64,000 nt of DNA. Origin: Cognatilysobacter claricitrinus. GTDB taxonomy: Bacteria; Pseudomonadota; Gammaproteobacteria; Xanthomonadales; Xanthomonadaceae. Shown piece by piece: positions 1 through 10,564 of the stretch. The notes beneath the pieces were generated by a model. The model was not told the origin of the DNA, searched no databases, and was given only the letters and a program-made list of their open reading frames with translations. The translations under genes were made by a program, and so were the position numbers. The DNA is taken from positions 186,001 to 250,000 of the forward strand of contig NZ_BAAFZV010000003.1 in NCBI RefSeq assembly GCF_045866565.1, written 5' to 3'. Numbering within the stretch: position 1 is the stretch's first letter; each line of letters opens with the position of its first letter.

Positions 1-117
1 AAGCTCCAACTCCACGTCCCGCTGAGCGAGCACAGAGTCGATCTGCTCGCGTAGATAGCGCCCACCGTTATAGGTGCTCAGTGCGACGGAGACCGGGACA
101 GTCTGCAAGGTCGTCAT
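1..117 (-). CDS. Glycosyltransferase family 2 protein, N-terminal fragment (cut by window edge)
   Basis: Only the first 39 codons lie in the window, reading leftwards from an ATG at 117. The peptide contains VSVALSTYNGGRYLREQIDS, the typical first beta strand and nucleotide-binding loop of GT-A fold family 2 glycosyltransferases, followed by SVLAQ. Such enzymes move a sugar from a nucleotide-sugar donor onto a polysaccharide, lipid or protein acceptor in the cytoplasm. The DxD and acceptor regions lie outside the window, so the substrate cannot be guessed. Confidence 0.75.
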   Translation of the reverse strand, partial: MTTLQTVPVSVALSTYNGGRYLREQIDSVLAQRDVELEL

Positions 118-241
118 GGGCGCTTGGAGCTGTCGGGGTGTAAGTGCGAACTTATACCCAACCGGGCCTCGGGCAGGAAGATTTGCCCGCGCCGTGCGCC
201 GCCGCTCCGATGAGGGGCGGCGCGTCGCTCCTGCCGCCGCC

Positions 242-1333
242 TCAGGGCCTAAGCGTATAGACCGGTGCGTCGACGACGCCCTTCCGCACTTTCTCCAGCA
301 CGCCGGCTAGTTCCGCTTTCCGTTCCGGATCGGTGGCGGATGCGACGAGGGCTTCGAGGACGGCGACGTGCGCTGTCTGCCGCGCATCTGCCGCAGGCAC
401 CGCGATGTCCGGTTTGACACCGACATGCTCCCAGTTCGTATGCGTCACCGGATTGATCGATCGGCTATGCGGGATGAACGCTGCGAAGCCGTGGCCGAGG
501 GGGTAGAGATCGCCCGGGTTGGAGCCGCCGCCGGTGGTTTCGCCGACAAGCGTCGCGCGCTTCTGCGTCTGCATGTCGTACGCGAACTCTTCGCCCCCGG
601 AGAACGTGCCGGCTGATGTCAGCACGTAAACGGGCTTGGCGTAGCGCGGCTGCACGTTGGGATTGGTCCAGAACTGTTGGGTGCTGTCACTGGCGCGGCT
701 GTAGATGTCGTTGAGATGGCGCTGGTCGCCGACCGGAAAAAAGTGACTCATCAGGTGGGCGACGGTGTTCGGCTCGCCGCCGTGGTTGCGGCGCAGATCG
801 ACAATCAGCGCGTCGGTGCCCTGCAGCAGCGTCATCGCGGCGGACATCGCGTCGGCGACGAGTTCGGTCGGGCCGAAGCCGCGTACTTCGATGTAGCCGA
901 TGTTGCCGGGCAGGCGCGAAATGCTTTCGATGCCGAAGCCGCGTTCGGCCATTTCTTCGCGACCACGCGCCACTTCGGCGGCATCCGGAAACGGCGGCGT
1001 TTCGGCGCTCGGCGGATGGAAGTCCGGGTCGTAATGGATGTTGAAGTGTCCGTCGTCGCCGAGCGTGCGCATGTCGTTCGCGAGGTGCTTTCCGAACGTG
1101 GCGATCGTCGCGTCATTCGAATAGATCCCGCTGCCCTCGCGACTGCGGATCGTGGACGCGAGCTTGGCGCCGGCGTCGGGGAAGACGTAACGCTTCTGCA
1201 GTTGCGTCGCGAGCGTTTCGATCACGTCATGCCGGTCGGTCGCGCTGATCGGCGCTTCGTCCGGCGCGTGCGCGGCGTGGGCGAGGGGCGCGAGCGCGAG
1301 CAGCGTCGCGAAGAAAAGGGTCGGTCGGTGCAT
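242..1333 (-). CDS. S41 family peptidase (tail-specific protease type), exported
   Basis: The product has 363 residues. A signal peptide ending near LAHA indicates export to the periplasm. The start at 1333 is preferred over an upstream in-frame ATG at 1384 because AAGGAGAG lies just before it and the signal peptide begins there. S41 hallmarks are LIVDLRRNHGG near residue 180 and TSAGTFSGGEEF, whose serine near residue 245 is the expected nucleophile; ETTGGGSNP follows. It resembles the short S41 proteins without an obvious PDZ domain. It is the last gene of a cluster with an M56 protease and a BlaI-type repressor, and a 16-bp palindrome at 1375-1390 sits in its promoter region. It is therefore probably controlled by that repressor. 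The physiological substrate is unknown. Confidence 0.88.
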   Translation of the reverse strand: MHRPTLFFATLLALAPLAHAAHAPDEAPISATDRHDVIETLATQLQKRYVFPDAGAKLASTIRSREGSGIYSNDATIATFGKHLANDMRTLGDDGHFNIHYDPDFHPPSAETPPFPDAAEVARGREEMAERGFGIESISRLPGNIGYIEVRGFGPTELVADAMSAAMTLLQGTDALIVDLRRNHGGEPNTVAHLMSHFFPVGDQRHLNDIYSRASDSTQQFWTNPNVQPRYAKPVYVLTSAGTFSGGEEFAYDMQTQKRATLVGETTGGGSNPGDLYPLGHGFAAFIPHSRSINPVTHTNWEHVGVKPDIAVPAADARQTAHVAVLEALVASATDPERKAELAGVLEKVRKGVVDAPVYTLRP

Positions 1334-1374
1334 CGGGCAACTCTCCTTGTGGGTGGCGGCGCGCGCCGCTTGGC

Positions 1375-1390
1375 TACTAATCAATTAGTA
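1375..1390. promoter_or_regulatory. Probable BlaI-type operator upstream of the S41 peptidase gene
   Basis: TACTAATCAATTAGTA is a perfect 16-bp palindrome located between the M56 gene stop (1408) and the S41 start (1333). The same sequence with one base changed occurs at 3583-3598, upstream of the repressor gene. BlaI/MecI/CopY repressors bind short dyads of the TACTA/TAGTA or TACA/TGTA type. That this cluster's repressor binds here is inferred from position and sequence. Confidence 0.75.
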
Positions 1391-1407
1391 CTTACCGGCA
1401 AAAAAAC

Positions 1408-3159
1408 TCAGCGCGGAGGGCCTTCGAGATTCACCGTCTCGGTCGCCCACGTGCCGCGTTCGCGTCGTGCGACCACGTGCACCATCGACTCGCCCTTGGG
1501 ACCACGCAACGTCATGCGCATGTCGGCGTGGCCGCGGCTGTCGTCGACGTTCATTTCGCCGTGCAGTTCGCGACCGCTGACGCTGACCGGCGTGCCGAGT
1601 GCGGACTGCACGCCGCGATCGGCACTAACCTTCTGCAGCAACGCCTTGAACTCGGCGCTGTCGGTGATCGCGGGCGGCGCCGGCGGTGCGGGCGGCGGCG
1701 GGATCGCGGCAGTGGGAGCGGTCGCCGGGACAGCATGCGCAGCAGGCGCCCCCTTCGGTGCACGCATCCGGGCCGGCACTGCGTTCGGCGTCGCAGGTGC
1801 AACAGGTGCGGGCAACGCCACGGGCGATGCGGGGGCTGCCGGCGCGACAGGTGCCGCCGCGGTGGCATGAGCCTTCGGGTCGTAGACCGGCGGCGGAGGC
1901 GGCGGGGGCGGCGCGGGCACTGCAAGCGGCGCGGGGGGCGGCGGCGGTGCGGGTGGTGCAGGCGGCGGAGCGATTCGCGACACGTCCGCGAGCCACTGAC
2001 GCGTGGCAGGCGTGATCGGCTTGGCGACGCCGTTTTCGGTGTACGACTCGACGAGGCTGCCGTCGAGATTGCGCTGGCCGCGGTATTCGCGCGTGGTCGT
2101 GCCGTTGTTGTCGGTGATGACGCTGACGTCCGGCACGTTGCCGTTCTTGCCGCTGGACTCGATGTGGATGTTGACGCCCTTCGGGCCGGCGCCGACCTGC
2201 CAGGCCGTGAGCGCACCGGCGACGAGAAGCACCAGGCCGGCGATGCGAGCGCCGCGCCGCGCAGGCGCGGATGTTGGAGCGATCAAACGTGTGATGCGTT
2301 GCATGAGGGAACCTCCCGTTGCTGCAAGCGCGAAGCGGAGCGTGGGATGCCGGTGGTGCTCGAGATGCGCGAGCGCTTCGGCGAGAGCGATGGCGTCTCC
2401 GCAGGCCGCCACCGCAAGGTCGTCGCAGGCGTGTTCGCGTTCGAGCCGGATGCGCCGGCCCAGCCACCACGCCGCGGGATGGAAGAACAGCAACGCTTCG
2501 ACCACGCACTGCACGCCGTTCCACAGCCAGTCGAGCCGTGCGACGTGCGCGAGTTCGTGTGCGACCAAAGCTTCGATCTGCGCGGTCGGCAGGCGTCGCA
2601 GCAGTTCCGACGGCAGCCAGATCACCGGTTTCACCAGTCGCGCGGTGAACGGCACCAGCACCTCATCTGCGAGACGCACGGACACGTCACGCGTGATCCG
2701 CAACGCGACCCGCAACTGCTCGACACGCGTCCGCAACGGCTCCGGCAACTGCGCCCACTGCAAACGATCAAGCCGTTCGACATAGCGCCAACCACCGAGC
2801 CGCCACACCAGCACCGCGAGCACGCCGAGCAACCAGATCGCGACGAGCATCGACGCGAGTGGCGTGGACTCCTGCACGATCACACCCGCTGCCGCGCGCA
2901 CCGTCTGCACCGGCGCTAGCACTGGTAAGGCTGACCCGAGATCGGCGGACGTCGTGACGCCGAGTGCAAACGCCGCCGGCACCGCGACCATCGCGACCAG
3001 GAACGCCATCGCCACCGAATGCCGCAACGCCGCCGATGCACGCGTCATCGACGCCAGCACCAGCGCCGCCATGCCCGCGATCACCGCATCCATCCACAGC
3101 GAATGCAGCAGCGCCGACGACAGCGCCGAGGCGAACAGAAGTTGCGTGCTGGCGGCCAT
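1408..3159 (-). CDS. M56 family metallopeptidase, BlaR1/MecR1-like membrane protein
   Basis: A 583-residue inner-membrane zinc protease. Several hydrophobic segments occupy the first 120 residues, and the zinc motif HELAHVARLDW lies near residue 201. It is followed by the family's WWLGRRIRLEREHACDD signature. After a further membrane segment comes a long proline/alanine-rich stretch and a C-terminal domain of roughly 90 residues. No penicillin-binding sensor domain (SxxK, KTG) is visible, so this is not a classical beta-lactam receptor. The ATG at 3159 lies about ten bases after AGGCGAA. A GTG at 3168 overlapping the repressor's stop codon is an alternative start. In the BlaR1 family, signal sensing leads to inactivation of the partner BlaI repressor, which is encoded immediately upstream here. 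The inducing signal is unknown. Confidence 0.88.
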   Translation of the reverse strand: MAASTQLLFASALSSALLHSLWMDAVIAGMAALVLASMTRASAALRHSVAMAFLVAMVAVPAAFALGVTTSADLGSALPVLAPVQTVRAAAGVIVQESTPLASMLVAIWLLGVLAVLVWRLGGWRYVERLDRLQWAQLPEPLRTRVEQLRVALRITRDVSVRLADEVLVPFTARLVKPVIWLPSELLRRLPTAQIEALVAHELAHVARLDWLWNGVQCVVEALLFFHPAAWWLGRRIRLEREHACDDLAVAACGDAIALAEALAHLEHHRHPTLRFALAATGGSLMQRITRLIAPTSAPARRGARIAGLVLLVAGALTAWQVGAGPKGVNIHIESSGKNGNVPDVSVITDNNGTTTREYRGQRNLDGSLVESYTENGVAKPITPATRQWLADVSRIAPPPAPPAPPPPPAPLAVPAPPPPPPPPVYDPKAHATAAAPVAPAAPASPVALPAPVAPATPNAVPARMRAPKGAPAAHAVPATAPTAAIPPPPAPPAPPAITDSAEFKALLQKVSADRGVQSALGTPVSVSGRELHGEMNVDDSRGHADMRMTLRGPKGESMVHVVARRERGTWATETVNLEGPPR

Positions 3160-3164
3160 GTCGA

Positions 3165-3554
3165 TCACTTCGCCTGTCGACGCGCTTTCGCTTCGGCGAT
3201 CATCCGCGCGATCTCGTCGAGCTCCTGCTCGCTGGCGACGCCGTCATCCAGCGCGCGCTGCACCAGGCTCGCCGCCGAACCGGAGAACGCACGGCGCATC
3301 AGGTCCTTGACCAGCGAGCGCTGCACCACGCGTTCCGGGTGCACTGGCGTATAGGCGTGGCTGCGCTCGCTCTCGTCGCGATGCACCAGCCCCTTCTCCG
3401 ACATGATCGTGAGCATCTTCAGCACGGTGGTGTAGGCCGTGTCCTTCGACTTCGAAAGGTCGGCGTGCACCTCGCGCACGGTCATCGGCGCCTTGCGGGC
3501 CCAGAGCACGCGCAGCAGGGCGAGTTCGCCTTCGGTGGGTTGGGGGGTCGACAT
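3165..3554 (-). CDS. BlaI/MecI/CopY family transcriptional repressor
   Basis: A 129-residue winged-helix regulator starting MSTPQPTEGELALLRVLW, with GGAGA seven bases before the ATG. TVREVHADLS and DTAYTTVLKMLTIMSEKGLV are the typical DNA-recognition region of this family, and the C-terminal helices are the dimerisation part. It is the first gene of a minus-strand unit with the M56 protease gene, separated by only a few bases. The 16-bp palindrome at 3583-3598 just upstream suggests it represses its own promoter, and the matching site at 1375-1390 extends control to the S41 peptidase gene. An in-frame ATG at 3578 would leave no room for a leader after the operator and is less likely. Confidence 0.92.
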   Translation of the reverse strand: MSTPQPTEGELALLRVLWARKAPMTVREVHADLSKSKDTAYTTVLKMLTIMSEKGLVHRDESERSHAYTPVHPERVVQRSLVKDLMRRAFSGSAASLVQRALDDGVASEQELDEIARMIAEAKARRQAK

Positions 3555-3582
3555 GCGGTTCTCCGGGGTACGGCGCATTTAG

Positions 3583-3598
3583 TACTAATCAGTTAGTA
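3583..3598. promoter_or_regulatory. Probable BlaI-type operator upstream of the repressor gene
   Basis: TACTAATCAGTTAGTA differs by one base from the palindrome at 1375-1390. It lies 29 bases upstream of the repressor's start codon, where it would cover the promoter. An overlapping smaller dyad, TTAGTACTAA, occupies 3579-3588. Autoregulation is inferred, as is usual for this family. Confidence 0.78.
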
Positions 3599-3793
3599 GA
3601 CGTCAACGGCCGTCCGTCGGCATGGCGTGGCCGACCCCAAACGACCCCCTGCATCACCGCGAAAACATGCGCCTGCGTACGTCGCGAGGTAATCGTTTGC
3701 AGTGCGTACGGCTGCTGAGAGTCGTCTCAGACCCCACTGCTAGAATCGGCGCTTCCCCTGTACACACTTCAGCGGCCAAGGGGCCGTGGACGA

Positions 3794-6496
<2,703 letters not shown>

Positions 6497-6524
6497 ATCG
6501 AGATTGCAATCCACTGAATAAACC

Positions 6525-6555
6525 AAAGGCGGCTTCGAGCCGCCTTTGCCTTTTC
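6525..6555 (+). terminator. Rho-independent terminator after aceE
   Basis: A perfect 10-bp stem (AAAGGCGGCT / AGCCGCCTTT) with a TCG loop is followed by GCCTTTTC. It lies 28 bases after the aceE stop and ends transcription before the nuclease/helicase island. Confidence 0.9.
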
Positions 6556-6622
6556 TAGGCCCTCTGGTGGCCGGAGTCGCCATCCACTAGGCTCGGCGAC
6601 GGGACTTTTCGGGAGGGGAAAA

Positions 6623-8221
6623 GTGATCCGCCGCCTCGCCATCCGCAACTACCGCATATTCAGACAACTCGATCTCGAGTTCAGTGACGGCATAAACGTC
6701 CTCGTCGGACCGAACGACATCGGCAAATCGACACTACTCGAGGCGATCTCGCTGGCGCTGACGGGTCGGCTAGCGGGCAAGCCTTTCGCCTACGAGCTGT
6801 CGCCATATCACGTCAACAACGCCGCCACTCGGGCCTACTCAGACTCTCTGCGAACTGGCCGTGCTGCTACGCCGCCAGAGATCATCATCGAGCTCTATCT
6901 CTCTCCCGACTGCGGCGCTGAAGCACTGCGCGGGACGAACAACCTCTCGGGCGAGGACGCCATCGGCGTCCGCCTTCAGGCTCAGCTGGCGCCTGAATTC
7001 CACGATGAATATTCGGCGTTCGTGGCCACCGTTCGCGACGGTGCTTTGGTCCCGACTGAATATTACCGAGTCGACTGGACAGCTTTTTCGGGGCAGAGCA
7101 TTACGTCCCGAAGTGTCCCGATCGATGTCTCCATCGTCGACCCCGCAGCATTGCGTCTTCAGAATGGAATAGACACACACCTTCAGCAAATCATTAGCGC
7201 GCAGCTGCAGCCGAGTGAACGCGTCGAGCTATCACGTGAATATCGAAGCCTGCGGGAGACCTTTGCGGAGCGCAAATCCGTTCAGGAGATCAACAAGAAG
7301 CTGCAGGGCGACAGCGGGCTACTTACCAATCGGGCGCTGAGCCTAGGAGTTGACATCTCTCAACGGTTTACGTGGGAGCGAGGTCTGGTCGCACATGTAG
7401 ATGAGCTGCCCTTCCACCTGATAAGCAGAGGCGAACAAAGCGCGATAAAGACGGTGCTTGCACTAGGGCAGCGCGCCCGTGACTGTCATGTTGTGCTGAT
7501 CGAAGAACCCGAGGCGCACCTCTCGTATACCAAGCTTCGCTCACTGCTTGAACGAATCGCCGACCAGTGTCGCGGACAGCAAGTGATCATCGCCACGCAT
7601 AGCAACTTTGTCCTAAACAAGGTGGGGCTCGAACACCTAGTCCTTCTTGGGCCGGAAGGCCCGCTGCGGATGACGGATCTGCCGGATGGCACAGTCGACT
7701 ACTTCAAGAAGCTAGCCGGGTACGACACGCTCCGGATGGTCCTCGCTCGCGCGTCAATACTCGTGGAGGGTCCGTCGGATGAGCTGGTGGTGCAGCGGGC
7801 CTATCGCGACAAACACGGCCGCCTGCCCATCGAGGATGACGTCGACGTCATCAGCGTAGGGTTAGCGCATAAGCGCTTCCTCGATATCGCGGTTCGAATC
7901 GGCAAGCCGGTGCGAGTAGTAGTCGACAACGACGCGAAGCCAGTGAGTAACCACCAGACACGTTTCCAGGAATACCTGATCAAACCCAACGTCGAGCTTT
8001 GTGTCGGCGACGGTGCTGGAGGTCGCACGCTGGAAACGCAGATCGTCGCCGCAAATGACTTGGAGTTGTTGAACAAGGTTCTCGGGCAAAAGTTCACCAG
8101 CTCGGACGAGCTGTTGGACTTCATGCTCAAAAACAAGACAGAGGCTGCTCTAGCGATCTTCCAGTCTGAGGACGTCATTGACATGCCGCCCTACATATCC
8201 CGCGCGATCGCTCATGTCTAA
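6623..8221 (+). CDS. OLD-family ATP-dependent nuclease (ATPase + TOPRIM), GajA-like of Gabija type
   Basis: A 532-residue protein starting with GTG after GGGAGGGG. The N-terminal ABC/SMC-like ATPase has Walker A GPNDIGKS at 29-36, SRGEQSAIK as the signature region, Walker B VVLIEEPEAHLS near 290-300 and an H-loop IIATHSN. The C-terminal TOPRIM domain has ILVEGPSDE near 380 and VVVDNDAK near 433, the acidic residues expected of OLD nucleases. The next gene is a UvrD-like helicase overlapping by eight bases. This class 2 OLD arrangement is the one known as Gabija, in which GajA nicks DNA and defends against phage. GC content is visibly lower than in the flanking genes, suggesting horizontal gain. 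Defence function is inferred from the family and gene pair. Confidence 0.88.
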   Translation: MIRRLAIRNYRIFRQLDLEFSDGINVLVGPNDIGKSTLLEAISLALTGRLAGKPFAYELSPYHVNNAATRAYSDSLRTGRAATPPEIIIELYLSPDCGAEALRGTNNLSGEDAIGVRLQAQLAPEFHDEYSAFVATVRDGALVPTEYYRVDWTAFSGQSITSRSVPIDVSIVDPAALRLQNGIDTHLQQIISAQLQPSERVELSREYRSLRETFAERKSVQEINKKLQGDSGLLTNRALSLGVDISQRFTWERGLVAHVDELPFHLISRGEQSAIKTVLALGQRARDCHVVLIEEPEAHLSYTKLRSLLERIADQCRGQQVIIATHSNFVLNKVGLEHLVLLGPEGPLRMTDLPDGTVDYFKKLAGYDTLRMVLARASILVEGPSDELVVQRAYRDKHGRLPIEDDVDVISVGLAHKRFLDIAVRIGKPVRVVVDNDAKPVSNHQTRFQEYLIKPNVELCVGDGAGGRTLETQIVAANDLELLNKVLGQKFTSSDELLDFMLKNKTEAALAIFQSEDVIDMPPYISRAIAHV

Positions 8222-9272
8222 CACGGCGATTCTTGCTTGCGCTGGTTCGAGGAAGACGGAGACTGTCATCGACCACGCGCTGTCGACGAAAGAGCGGTCC
8301 CTGATTCTGACGTTCACTGCTGAGAACCAGAAGCAAATAGTTCACCGCATTCGGGAACGCATGGGCGTGGTGCCGCCGAATGTCGTCGTAATGGGCTGGT
8401 TTGCGTTTCTCATTAACGAGTGCGCAAAGCCCTACCAGCGCGCGTTGACTGGCCAGCCCTTCAAGATCGCCGGCCTGAACTTCAAGGGCCGGCGTGCAAG
8501 GTACACACCGAAAACCAGTCTGCACTTCTACTTAGATTCTGAAAGCAGGCTCTATCGGGACGAGACGGCTGACTTTGTAGTTCAGTTAAACCAGGCGTCG
8601 GCGGGTGCTGTTAAGCGTCGGCTGGAAGCAATCTACGACCGTATCTTGATCGATGAAGTTCAAGATTTAACTGGATATGACCTTGATGTGCTGGACATGC
8701 TTTTGGCGTCCCGCATTTGCGTCACGCTAGTTGGCGATCCTCGCCAACATACCTTCAGCACAAACCTAAATCGTCGGCACGCAAAATTTTCAGGCGTCGG
8801 CATGCTCGACTGGCTCAAAGCGCGCCGCTCGATTTGCTCAATTGAGGAGCGCAGCGAATCGTATCGTTGCAACCAAGCGATTTGCGACTTTGCGGACGCG
8901 CTGTACCCAGCGTTGCCGCGCACGACGTCAAGAAACTACGAGTGCACTGGGCATGATGGTGTTTTTGGTGTGGGAGCGGATCGTGTTGCGGAATACGTGA
9001 AAAAGTGGAGCCCAGTCGTTCTGAGGCACGATAGAAACTCAGATACGGCTGGTCTGCCAGCTTTGAACTTTGGTGTATCAAAGGGCTCGACCTTTGACCG
9101 CGTTCTTATATTCCCGACCGCTCCGATCCTGACGTATCTGGCCAAGCGTGATCCAAGTAGGTTGAAGTCGCCTGAAAAGTTGTACGTAGCAGTGACACGT
9201 GCTCGATTCAGTGTTGCGTTCGTGGTGACGCCGATCAGCCGCGCGGCGATGATTTCACTCCCTGTTTGGTAG
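8214..9272 (+). CDS. UvrD/Rep-like superfamily 1 helicase, GajB-like partner
   Basis: A 352-residue protein starting ATGTCTAA across the stop of the OLD nuclease gene, so translation is probably coupled. SF1A helicase motifs appear in order: ACAGSRKTE (I), LILTFTAENQ (Ia), ILIDEVQDLT near 145 (II), VTLVGDPRQHTFS (III), YRCNQAICDFAD (IV), VSKGSTFDRVLIF (V) and LYVAVTRAR (VI). It is shorter than typical GajB or UvrD, with little room for full 1B/2B subdomains. The P-loop reads AGSRKT where the family usually has AGSGKT. The lysine and threonine remain, so ATP binding is still likely. GC content is low: 24 of 60 bases at 8641-8700. In Gabija the helicase component acts with the OLD nuclease against phage; that role is inferred here. 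Confidence 0.85.
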   Translation: MSNTAILACAGSRKTETVIDHALSTKERSLILTFTAENQKQIVHRIRERMGVVPPNVVVMGWFAFLINECAKPYQRALTGQPFKIAGLNFKGRRARYTPKTSLHFYLDSESRLYRDETADFVVQLNQASAGAVKRRLEAIYDRILIDEVQDLTGYDLDVLDMLLASRICVTLVGDPRQHTFSTNLNRRHAKFSGVGMLDWLKARRSICSIEERSESYRCNQAICDFADALYPALPRTTSRNYECTGHDGVFGVGADRVAEYVKKWSPVVLRHDRNSDTAGLPALNFGVSKGSTFDRVLIFPTAPILTYLAKRDPSRLKSPEKLYVAVTRARFSVAFVVTPISRAAMISLPVW

Positions 9273-9307
9273 CGCCGGCAGCTTTGGTGTGGGGGGACTA
9301 CGCATAA

Positions 9308-9370
9308 ATGTTCCAAGTGCACATAGAGATGTTCGACTCATTGATTCCTCTAATGGACGACGAGACGTGA
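9308..9370 (+). CDS. Possible 20-residue leader peptide before the zinc-finger gene
   Basis: An ATG at 9308 is preceded by GGGGGGA and opens a 20-codon frame (MFQVHIEMFDSLIPLMDDET). Its TGA ends one base before the ATG of the next gene. The next gene has no good ribosome-binding site of its own, so reinitiation from this small frame could be how it is translated. It may equally be chance; no homology is recognised. Confidence 0.3.
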   Translation: MFQVHIEMFDSLIPLMDDET

Positions 9371-9371
9371 C

Positions 9372-10229
9372 ATGCAAACAGCACGAAGCCTAGTTGACGG
9401 GCGCGAGTACACAGCGCAGCAGCTCGCGCAGTTTCCTGACAGCGATCGACAAGCACTGAGGGGTCAGTTGGTCTGCATGTTCTGCGGCCAGCAGGCGCAC
9501 TACCGTAGAGCTACGCGGGCAGGCACGAATGGGCGAAGCCGTTCGGCCTGCTTCTACTGTCTTCCCCACGGAGAAGACTGCGAGATAACACGGGTGAACG
9601 GCGATCCTTGGGATGCGGAGGAGAGCGACTCCACAGTTGGAACGTGGGAAAGACGTGGGCAGACGCTGGTGGTCCAAATTCTCTCTGAGGAGCCTCCAGC
9701 TGATGCGGTGGAAGATGCGCTAGCAGCTGACCCTGAAGAGGGTCAGCGAAGTAGAAGCGGCGGCGCACGTACGAGGCAATCGTCGACTGTGAGGAGGGGG
9801 CCTCAGCGCTTACTTGAGCAGCTGGTCGACTGGCCTTCGTTCAGGACAAGTGCGCTTCCGATTCGAATGCCTGATCCGAATCAGACAGAGATGCCAGTGC
9901 ACACTGCCTTTGTTCGCTTTGAAGATGCTGATCCTGAGCGGCATACGGAGCATTGGCACGGATTTTGGGGCGTGCTCCCGCCACTGCGGTACTGGTCTTA
10001 TGGGAATGCTCACTACGCGAACTTCGGCATTGCCCAGCGTAGCTTTCGAATCGCGATTCACGATCGCGATATACCGGCGATCCTCGAGAGATTTAGGCTT
10101 TCCAGAATCCAGGAGCTAGTCGGTGGCCATTTGTTGCTCTTCGATATTGCGCGCATTTCGACTACCGGTAGGTTCACGGCGGACGTCAATTCGGTCAATC
10201 ACATTGGATTCCTCAGATCCGAGTCATAG
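9372..10229 (+). CDS. Unrecognised zinc-finger protein in the nuclease/helicase island
   Basis: A 285-residue protein. Residues 30-75 contain LVCMFCGQQ and then SACFYCLPHGEDCE, giving CxxC, CxxC and HxxxC ligands. The pattern resembles the zinc ribbon at the N-terminus of CoiA-like nuclease families, but no catalytic domain of that type can be seen. An acidic, low-complexity linker (about 100-145) leads to a C-terminal domain of about 120 residues (FVRFEDADPERHTEHWHGFW ... LLLFDIARISTTGRF) that I cannot place. It lies 99 bases after the helicase gene on the same strand, shares the lower GC, and ends just before a cluster of REP-like hairpins. It may be a third component of the defence locus or a separate passenger gene. 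Confidence 0.65.
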   Translation: MQTARSLVDGREYTAQQLAQFPDSDRQALRGQLVCMFCGQQAHYRRATRAGTNGRSRSACFYCLPHGEDCEITRVNGDPWDAEESDSTVGTWERRGQTLVVQILSEEPPADAVEDALAADPEEGQRSRSGGARTRQSSTVRRGPQRLLEQLVDWPSFRTSALPIRMPDPNQTEMPVHTAFVRFEDADPERHTEHWHGFWGVLPPLRYWSYGNAHYANFGIAQRSFRIAIHDRDIPAILERFRLSRIQELVGGHLLLFDIARISTTGRFTADVNSVNHIGFLRSES

Positions 10230-10300
10230 GCTGGCTATGCGCAATGCGCCTGGACTAGAACGCACCACGGGGTTTCATGCCGGTTGTCGCTTGGACAAAA

Positions 10301-10319
10301 GGGGTCAGGTTCCATTTCC
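10301..10319 (+). repeat. REP-like element copy 1
   Basis: GGGGTCAGGTTCCATTTC follows the zinc-finger gene by 71 bases. This copy has only the loop and right arm of the hairpin seen in fuller copies such as 12173-12197. Confidence 0.75.
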
Positions 10320-10504
10320 GCCGGCCGGATGAAACCGCGTAGTCCGGCGGGATCGCGCCGTTGATCAGCCTATGTCCGCTCCCGACCCGGAGCGAAGCGA
10401 CTGCCAGGTCGTGCGGTGTCCGGCACCTCTTCGTGGCGCGCGCGCGACGCTATGCACGCAGCTTGACCGCGGAAGCGGAGCTGTCGGCGGGAAACTAGAC
10501 GCGC

Positions 10505-10564
10505 TCTTCAGGACGCGCAGGCGATGCTCGTTGAAGTGAACGCGCATGACGACCCGGTCGGAAA
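10505..10564 (+). repeat. Diverged repeat, copy A (partner at 13210-13270)
   Basis: By hand alignment about 55 of 66 positions match the stretch around 13206-13270, including the shared end GGTCGGAAAGC. Copy A continues into the CHAD remnant, whereas copy B runs straight into a second REP-like element. Confidence 0.55.

Noticed and set aside
1375..3598. LexA (SOS) boxes
   Set aside because: TACTAAT...TTAGTA resembles Xanthomonad LexA dyads in base content, but both copies belong to the BlaI-type cluster and there are no DNA-repair genes here.
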